Below, piece by piece: positions 56,307 through 64,000 of a stretch of DNA of 64,000 nt. The notes below the pieces were generated by a model. That model was not told the DNA's origin, did not search any database, and saw nothing but the letters and a program-made list of their open reading frames with translations. Numbering within the stretch: the first letter of the stretch is position 1; each line of letters opens with the position of its first letter. Source of the DNA: Neocallimastix lanati (nom. inval.) (taxonomy: Eukaryota > Neocallimastigomycota > Neocallimastigomycetes > Neocallimastigales > Neocallimastigaceae); NCBI GenBank assembly GCA_016946835.1, contig JACVTC010000044.1, positions 591,501 to 655,500 of the forward strand, given 5' to 3'. The translations under genes were made by a program, and so were the position numbers.

Positions 56307-57683
56307 TGTAAAAATAAGATAAACCTATAGTTATACAGCCATTAAAAAAAGATAAAAAGAAAAAAAAAAAAAAAAAAAAAAAAAAATCAAATGAACATAA
56401 TTAATGTATTCGTAAAATAAAATTAAATCCTTATACAATTAAGTCTACATAAAATTAAATATATATTTAAATCTATATAAAGTAAATAAATTCTAAATAA
56501 TATTTATATAATATTAGATTTATAAAACATTAAATTTATAAGACATTAATTCTATATAATATTAAATATATAATATTAAATCTATACAAAATTAATTAGT
56601 TAATTCAAAATCTGATTATATTTTAATTACCCTAACACAACTTTCAATTATTATTAGAGAATAAAATAAATTAAAAATAATAATAAAAATAAAACAAATT
56701 TAATCAATTTCGATTTATTCAATATCAAAAAAAAAAAAACAAATTAAAAAGAAACAAATAAATATTATAATATATAGGAAAAGTTCCATTAGTTTAAGAT
56801 TTCTATTTCATAGTTCTGTTAATTATGAGTATAATAATAAATAAAAATAATAAAAATAAATAAAAATAAATAAATAAAAATAAAGAAAAAAAAAAAAAAA
56901 AAAAATAACTAAAAATTTGGACCTAATAAAAAAAAAATTTAGAAGTGTTCACTCTATATAAATTAAAATTCAAAAGTTAAATATAAATAGTATATATTAT
57001 TAAATATAAATAAAATATATTATATACATAATATTATATACAATATTAATATTAAATTTTAATTTGAATTATACTATTTACTTATTTATTGATATTTATA
57101 TTTTTATATCTTCAAATAAATTAAATAAAAAGACAAAGTTCATATTGAAGTTGTATATTTTCTTACTTAATATATAATAATTTCTACTAAATATAAAATT
57201 ATATAATACAAAATTAATAGAAGCATAAGGCAATAGAGATTAATAATGAATAATATTAAGAATAAATAATATATTATTATAATAACTTATAGTTCTTTTT
57301 ATTTATTTAATAGATAGATTAATTAAAAATAACAGAATATATATCTGAAAGAACGTAAACTAAGTGTCTAATTGTATCTTCTTAATTTTCAGAGTAATGT
57401 ATTAATAAAAAAAAATTGGTTTCTTAAAATAAAATCAATTATATATATTTAAAATTAAAATTATGAAATTAAAATATTAAAAAAAAAAAATTAATCAATT
57501 GTATTTAGGATTATTTTTATTAAAAATATTAATAGAATAATACCATTTTTTAAATTTAAATAACTAAATTAATTGATGTATATATTTGAAAAGGTTAATA
57601 TTGACAAAAAAAAATACAATAAAATAAAAGTATAAACAATCTTATTTCCAACAAACAAAAGGTAATTATAATTCATAACTTTA

Positions 57684-57723
<40 letters not shown>

Positions 57724-58078
57724 AGAAATTAATGTATACTATAAAAATGTAAATATATATGTCCAAAAAAAATGTAATATTTAAATTATTCTTTTAATAT
57801 CAATAAATTACATTTAATAATTATTTGAGTAAAATAGAATGAAATTATGAGCTTTTGATTATTGATTATATTAAGACATAACATTAACTATTTTTAAAGT
57901 GTATATATATTATATTAGTATTTATTATTATAATTATTAACAAATACTAATATAAAATACTTTTTTATATGTATTTTTTTTTTTTTTTTTTTTATATTTT
58001 CAAAAGATAAAGAATCAGTTAGATTATGTAATATTTGAATTTTTTATTAATTTATTTATAAAAAAATAGGTTAATTAC
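56307..58078. other. AT-rich intergenic DNA upstream of the ankyrin gene
   Basis: A 30-base-plus A run near 56357-56387 lies about 50 bases before the ankyrin start codon, a layout compatible with a nucleosome-free promoter. A T run lies at 57689-57719. No gene, tRNA or clear transposon. Confidence 0.6.
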
Positions 58079-58354
58079 AAAAGATTTAATGAAATAAAAA
58101 TTTACATGCATTTATACTAAACTGTGGCTTACTTTATTAAATCATTTAATTAATTACATCATATTACATTTATATTAATTTATATTAATTTATATAATTA
58201 TTCTAGAGTTATTTATAAAAGATTTAATATAATAAAAATTTACATACATTTATACCAAAATGTGGCTTATTACTTTTACATTTAATTGATTATATCCCAT
58301 TTATATTAATAATTTATATTAATTTATATAATAATTGAATATTTGAGTTATTTA
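58079..58354 (+). repeat. 138-bp direct duplication (family E)
   Basis: Two units beginning AAAAGATTTAAT at 58079 and 58217, each with AAATTTACAT, ATTTATAC and TGTGGCTTA blocks followed by AT-rich sequence. A third, single copy is at about 63456-63590. Confidence 0.7.
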
Positions 58355-58383
58355 ATATATAAATTCATATAATTCAAAATTCC

Positions 58384-58956
58384 GGGGGAGGTTTAGTTCG
58401 AAAAATTTCATTTCGCAAAGAATTTTTTTATAGTTAATAAATAAATAAATTAATAATAAAACAAATAAACAATATATATAATTTAAATAAACAACTAAAT
58501 AAATAAAAATAAATAAATAAAACTATAATAGATAAATAAATTTAAAATTAAGTTTTTTAAAAAAAAGAAAAATATTTATATACATATATATAATATATAT
58601 ATATTATTATATATATATATTATATAATAATAAATATTCATTAGAATTAAAGCTTTAAAAAAATAAAATATTTTATCATACATTTTAAATGTTCTATAAT
58701 ATATAATTAATAATAATTTTATATATATATATAAATAAGTATTAATAATTTAAAAGATGTAAAGGATAATAATTTAAAATATAACAATTAAAATTAAAAT
58801 ATAATTAAAAAATAATTATTATATAGATTAAAAAATAATATTTAAATAATTAATTGATCATTTTACACCTTTTAAGTCCTTGCGCAGTATTTTAAAAAAA
58901 TCTTAAATTACTAATAATTTTTATTAATAAAAGAAATATTTAATAATAATCCATTA

Positions 58957-58989
<33 letters not shown>

Positions 58990-59330
58990 TGAGGACATCA
59001 TAAAAAAAGTGAGTTAAAAGTAGCACAAAGTTAGGATGATTTTAAATGGTATCTATTTTTTTTATTTTTTTTTTTATTTTATTTTTTATATTTTTTTTTT
59101 TTTTTTTATTTTTTATTTTTTTTAATTTTTAATTTTTTTTATTTTTTAATTTTTATTTTTTTTATTTTTTATTTTTTATTTTATATTTTTTATTTTTTTT
59201 ATTATTTATTTATTTATTTTATTATTTATTTATCTATTTATTAAAATTTTGCGAAATGAAACTTTTCCGAAATGAAACTTTTCCGAAATGAAACTTTTGA
59301 GAAATAAAATTTTGCGAAATGACACACATT
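58384..59330 (+). mobile_element. Foldback-type DNA element B1
   Basis: Starts GGGGGAGG and ends GACACACATT. The left end has TTTCATTTCGCAAAG; the right end has four to five spaced copies of CGAAATGAAACTTTT-type units in opposite sense. The interior shares an ordered set of blocks with element B2 (TTTTACACCTTTTAAGTCC; an A run; GATGAGGACATCATAAAAAA) and a T-rich low-complexity run (59050-59220). No coding region. No clear duplication at its ends. Confidence 0.72.
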
Positions 59331-59540
59331 CATTCTAAACTATTTATTATAGTATGAATTAATTATAAAATAAATAAATTTATGGAGAAATTAAATAAAT
59401 AATAAAATTATGTATATATTTATTAAATTTATGAAAACAAAATTTTGAATTAATGTAATTTATAGCATATTCTATGAGTAAAAATATTAATTTAATATTT
59501 ATTTATTTTATTTCATGATATTTTCCCGTGATCACCATAT

Positions 59541-60016
59541 TGATATGCGGGACTTTTATGTTCAATAATTTAGAAGCAGTGGGTTTTTTTAAATAATGGT
59601 TGTTTAGTAAAATTTATTAATAAAATTATAATATTCGTACAATTAAGATAATAAAATTTTACAAGAGAGTTCTCTATTTCTAATATAAATAATTTAATCT
59701 ATTTATAAGAAATAGGTAATATATATTAATTATATAGTAAAATTTATTAATAAAATTATAATATTCGTACAATTAAGATAATAAAATTTTACAAGAGAGT
59801 TCTCTATTTCTAATATAAATAATTTAATCTATTTATAAGAAATAGGTAATATATATTAATTATATATTGTAATATAGAACTGTATAAATTTTATATGAAT
59901 TAAAGTATTATAATTATTATAATTATTATAATAATACGTATTGAAATAAAATAAAATAAAATAATTATCAAAAAGATTTATTAAATATACAAATATGTCA
60001 AATATGTTACTACACA
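59541..60016 (-). repeat. Family C repeat (solo-LTR-like), reverse copy
   Basis: Reverse complement of the right part of 34650-35528, from TGATATGCGGGAC to GTTACTACACA. Contains a 130-base exact-looking tandem duplication. Confidence 0.7.
59606..59865 (-). repeat. 130-bp tandem duplication in a family C repeat
   Basis: Units start at 59606 and 59736 (AGTAAAATTTATTAATAAAA) and appear identical over 130 bases. The other family C copy has one unit only. Confidence 0.9.
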
Positions 60017-60024
60017 TATTTATT

Positions 60025-60604
60025 GGGGGAGGATCATTTCGCAAAATTTCATTTCGGAAAGTTTCATTTCGGAAAATTTACATAAAAAGTTTCATTTCGC
60101 AAAATTTTTAATAAATAAATAAATTAATAATAAAATAAATAAATAATATATATAATTTAAATAAAAAACTAAATAAATAAAAATAAATATATAAAACTAT
60201 AATAAATAAATAAATTTTAAAATTAAATTTTTAAAAAAAAATATACATATATATATGGACATATATATATACATTATATAATAATAAATATTCATTAGAA
60301 TTAACGCTTTAAAAAAATAAAATATTTTATCATATGTTTTAAACGTTTTATAATTTTTTTAAAATATATATAAGAATTTTATATATATAAAAAAAAATAA
60401 GTATTAATAATTTAAAAGATGTAAAGGATAATAATTTAAAATATAATTGTTAAATTTAAAATATAATTATTAAAAAAAATATTAAAAAATAATATTTAAA
60501 TAATTAATTGATCATTTTACACCTTTTAAGTCCTTGGGCAGTATTTTAAAAATCTTAAATTGCTAATAAATTTTTTTAATAAAAGAAATATTTATAAATA
60601 ATTC

Positions 60605-60645
<41 letters not shown>

Positions 60646-61662
60646 TGAGGACATCATAAAAAAGGGAGTTAAAAGTAGCACAAAATTAGGATGATTTTAG
60701 GTGGTATCTATTTTTTTATTTTATATTTTATATTTTATATTTTTTATTTTATATTTTATATTTTATATTTTTTATTTTATATTTTATATTTTTATTTTAT
60801 ATTTTATATTTTTATTTTATATTTTATATTTTTTTTTTTATTTTTTATTTTATATTTTATATTTTTATTTTATATTTTTTATATTTTTTTTTATTTTTTT
60901 TTATTTTTTATTTTATATTTTTCATTTTTATTTTTTATTTTTTATTTTTTATTTTTTATTTTATATATATATATATATTTTATATTTTTTTTTATTTTAT
61001 ATTTTTATATTTTATACTTTATATTTTTTTTATTTTTTTTTATTTTTTATTTTATATTTTTTATTTTTATTTTTTATTTTTTTATTTTATATATATATAT
61101 ATATATATTTTTTTTATTTTTTATTTTTATTTTATATTTTATATTTTATACTTTATATTTTTTTTATATTTTATACTTTATATTTTTTTTTTTTTTTATT
61201 TTATATTTTTATATTTTATACTTTATATATATTTTTTTTTTATTGTATATTTTTTTATTTTATATTTTATATTTTATATTTTTTATTTTATATTTTATAC
61301 TTTATATTTTTTTTTTTTTTTTATTTTATATTTTTATATTTTATACTTTATATATTTTTTTTTTTTTTATTGTATATTTTTATATTTTATATTTTTATAT
61401 TTTATATTTTATATTTTTTTTTTATATTTTATATTTTATATTTTATATTTTATAATTTTTATTTTTTTTTTTTATTTATTTTTTTTTTATTTTATATTTT
61501 TTATTTTTTATTTTATATTTTTTATTTTATATTTTATAATTCTTTTTTTTTATTTTTTTTATTATTTATTTATTTATTTATTTTATTATTTATTTATCTA
61601 TTTATTAAAATTTTGCGAAATGAAACTTTTCCGAAATGAATTTTTGCGAAATGACACACACT
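60025..61662 (+). mobile_element. Foldback-type DNA element B2 with 10-bp duplication
   Basis: Flanked by CATATTTATT on both sides (60015-60024, 61663-61672). The left end carries three to four TTTCATTTCGCAAAA or TTTCATTTCGGAAAA units; the right end carries them inverted. Same internal blocks as B1. Its core (60711-61600) has expanded into a TATTTTATATTTT low-complexity array, making it 1638 bases. The long open frames across that core are artefacts of the repeat. Confidence 0.78.
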
Positions 61663-61869
61663 CATATTTATTTTATATCAATATTATGAGAATAAATTCC
61701 AATTAACATGTGATTCTATTATTAAGGGGTTTAAAAAACATATATGATTCAGATTTTAGTAGTTTTATACCCATTGTTAGTAATAAAATTTTGTAATTGT
61801 TTTATTTCATTGTCTTTCTGACTAGCGTAAATCGTATAAATCTTTATTTAATTTCCAAAAACCCTTACC

Positions 61870-62235
61870 ATGATTAGAGTCAGTCACCTTGAGGATTTAT
61901 TGTCCTATCTGATATTTTCTTATTTGAATTGTGTTTATTTAGATTAATAATGTGTATTTTTAGGTTGTTTGAGATGGTGGTAGTATCTAAATTGTTAGAA
62001 TGTTATTTGTTTGAGGAAAACTCGTTGTTTAATTGATTGTTATTATTGTAATTTGATTCATTATTATTTGATTTATCTTATGGCGACTGGTAATTATCAC
62101 TATTAAGTATTAATAGTGTCGTTTGAGTTATTTTATGGCGTGCCATTTAATTTGTTTTGATTATTTGTTTTGTCATTTATATTGATATTGCTTTCTATTG
62201 AGGTATGATCTACATTATTGCCAAAATTTAATGTT
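61870..62235 (-). pseudogene. Decayed Asn-rich coding sequence
   Basis: On the minus strand one frame gives Asn/Gln/Ser-rich, coding-like peptide (SNNNESNYNNNNQLNN, then LDTTTISNN, then KISDRTINPQGD), broken by several TAA codons that look like single changes from CAA or AAA. Base composition is less extreme than the surroundings. Origin unknown; could be a Gag tail or a host protein fragment. Confidence 0.4.
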
Positions 62236-62596
62236 TAAGTGTCATTATCATTTTTCGTTATTATTGTATTTTTGTAAATTCATGATTGAATATATAGTTT
62301 AAGGGGCTTATCTTTAAATAATTGTAAATCATTTATTATTTTAAAAGAAATGAAGGAAATTTTGAAATATGAAAGTTTACATAATTTGATACATCCATAT
62401 CTATGATTAAACATAAAATTAAAAAGAAAAAGTTCAATTCCTTTGTATATTTATACCAAATGAAATTTCTCAAGAATTGAATTTTATAGGTCCTAAATAT
62501 AGCATAATATATAAAAAGTTATGAAAATATTTTATTTAATGTCTAAAATATTTAAAATACTATTGATTATAAACTCAATATATATATTTAATTAAT

Positions 62597-63155
62597 TAAT
62601 TAATTATTATTATTATTATTATTATAATTATTTGTATTTATATTTATAATTATTACTATTATATTTATTAATTATTATTGTTACTATTATTATTATTTAT
62701 TATTATTATAATGATAATTATTTTTATTTATATCTATAATTATAATTATTACTATTATTATTAATTATTATTATTATAATTCTTTTCATTTATATTTATA
62801 TTATTATTATTACTATTATTACTAATATTATTATTATTTATTATTTGTTATTATTATTATTAATTATTATTACAATTTTTAGTATGATTATATACTATTA
62901 TTATTATTATTATTAGTTATTATTTATTATTATTATTATTACTAATTATTAATTTAATTATTAATTATTATTATTATTATTAATTATTACTAATTATTAA
63001 TTATTATTACTATATATTATTATTATTAATATTATTATTAATTATTAATTATTATAATTAATTATTTATTATTATTACTAATTATTATTATTATTAATTA
63101 TTAATTATTTATTATTAATTATTTATTATTATTATTAATTATTATTATTATTATT
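62597..63155. repeat. (ATT)n microsatellite region
   Basis: Long imperfect array of ATT/TTA triplets with AAT interruptions. No gene. Confidence 0.85.
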
Positions 63156-63199
63156 CATTTATATATTAATATCTTATACGCCACATTTTACGAAAAGTA

Positions 63200-63364
63200 C
63201 TATAATTGAGGCTTATCATTAATTATAAATAAATGTTTTGACAGAATTTTCTGACATTTGATTATATATCTTTCTAAGATTTCTTCATTTTGTGGACTAT
63301 ATGGGGTAGAAAAAAAATCTTCTTTAAGCCAATCTACCCGTGGAATTTCTTGATTGAAGAATTG
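63200..63364 (-). pseudogene. Short coding-like fragment, 54 codons
   Basis: Uninterrupted frame between two stops without an ATG start. It encodes a peptide of balanced composition (contains EIPRVDWLKEDFF, YSPQNEEILERY), unlike low-complexity neighbours. It may be an exon or a remnant of a lost gene. Family not recognised. Confidence 0.35.
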
Positions 63365-63455
63365 TTATAATTTTCTTATATTATTGGATTTAAAATATTT
63401 GATTTTATCATCAAAATAATTATTAATGTATTTATTGAAATTACTGATGATATTA

Positions 63456-63590
63456 ATTACAAAAGATTTATTATATATACACATATTGTAACAAAATTTA
63501 CATCTATTTATACTAAAATGTGGCTAGTTCCATAATACAATTTAATTATGTAATTACATTATATAACATTTATATTAATTACATTATATT
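63456..63590 (+). repeat. Family E repeat, single copy
   Basis: AAAAGATTTA, AAATTTACAT, TTATACTAAAATGTGGCT in the order seen at 58079-58354. Confidence 0.6.
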
Positions 63591-63805
63591 ACAATATTTT
63601 TATTTTTTAATTTCGATAAATTGATATGTATCTAATATAATATAAAAAAAAATTATTTCTTAAACTAGTTGATATATAAAAATATTCGTAATGATGATTT
63701 GATTTAGAAAGTTGTATCCATTTATTTATTTATTTGTTTAATTTATGTTTAATTATTTATTTATATTATTAAATTAAGATACAATTAATAAAGAGTTTTT
63801 TTTCT

Positions 63806-63893
63806 TTGTTCCTTTTATTTTTGTTCCTTTTTATTTTTGTTCCTTTTTATTTTTGTTCCTTTTTATTTTTGTTCCTTTTTATTTTTGTTCTTT
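63806..63893 (+). repeat. 16-bp minisatellite
   Basis: About five tandem copies of GTTCCTTTTTATTTTT. The open frame across it is an artefact. Confidence 0.88.
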
Positions 63894-64000
63894 TTCCAAT
63901 GCATTTTTCAATAGTTTTCCCTATGATTATTTTTTTCTTACGTTTTCCAATTTTATTTTCATTAATATCATATTTTTATTATGTTGATTAAATATTTTTT

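Noticed and set aside
60691-61639. Two long overlapping open frames rich in Phe, Tyr, Leu and Ile
   Set aside because: They arise from the TATTTTATATTTT low-complexity core of a foldback element; lack of stops follows from the repeat.
63806-63893. Regular short repeats resembling a CRISPR-like array
   Set aside because: Units are contiguous 16-bp copies without unique spacers, and the DNA is eukaryotic.

Overview
The window is very AT-rich nuclear eukaryotic DNA. It most resembles an anaerobic gut fungus (Neocallimastigomycota): long homopolymer tracts, Asn-rich proteins, Ty3/gypsy retroelements, a giant ankyrin protein built from near-identical repeats with an AIG1-like GTPase head, and elongator tRNA-Met genes of eukaryotic type. 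The taxon is inferred from style and repeat-protein character, not from a marker gene; a dictyostelid-like protist is the main alternative.

Layout. (1) 1-2934 holds several copies of an unusual interspersed repeat ('family A') that is a chain of perfect stem-loops. (2) 4355-24269 is a tandem array of three near-identical Ty3/gypsy elements sharing four 761-bp LTRs (LTR-int-LTR-int-LTR-int-LTR), all on the minus strand, flanked by a 4-bp duplication (CAAA) and ending 13 nt upstream of a tRNA-Met gene. (3) 24283-45016 is a dispersed array of four elongator tRNA-Met(CAT) genes on the plus strand. Their spacers are filled with transposons: a small foldback-type DNA element with a 10-bp target duplication, decayed relatives of the Ty3 element, and an intact 7.03-kb chromodomain Ty3/gypsy element (37015-44046) nested inside an older LTR that itself sits exactly 13 nt upstream of the third tRNA. 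(4) 45017-46030 is low-complexity sequence. (5) 46045-56306 carries two minus-strand host genes: a trypsin-like peptidase whose start is not a simple ATG, and a 2892-residue AIG1-like GTPase/ankyrin protein with about 60 repeats of an unusual 39-residue type. (6) 56307-64000 is gene-poor: two large foldback elements with subterminal 16-nt repeats, a solo LTR-like copy, microsatellites, and possible decayed coding remnants.

How it fits together. Both intact retroelement families appear to make Pol by a canonical -1 frameshift: slippery heptamer directly abutting the gag stop, 7-8 nt spacer, GC-rich hairpin. The tandem family looks tRNA-gene-targeted, with two independent insertions at the same distance and in the same orientation. 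The other family has a chromodomain and a Tf1-type self-priming layout, where the predicted mRNA 5' end is complementary to the primer site. The tRNA-Met array has acted as a long-lived landing pad: intact, decayed and nested copies coexist, and the tRNA next to the triple array has lost the invariant A14. The best candidates for undescribed biology are the stem-loop-chain repeat with compensatory changes, the foldback family with 10-bp duplications, and the GTPase-ankyrin giant with its neighbouring peptidase.
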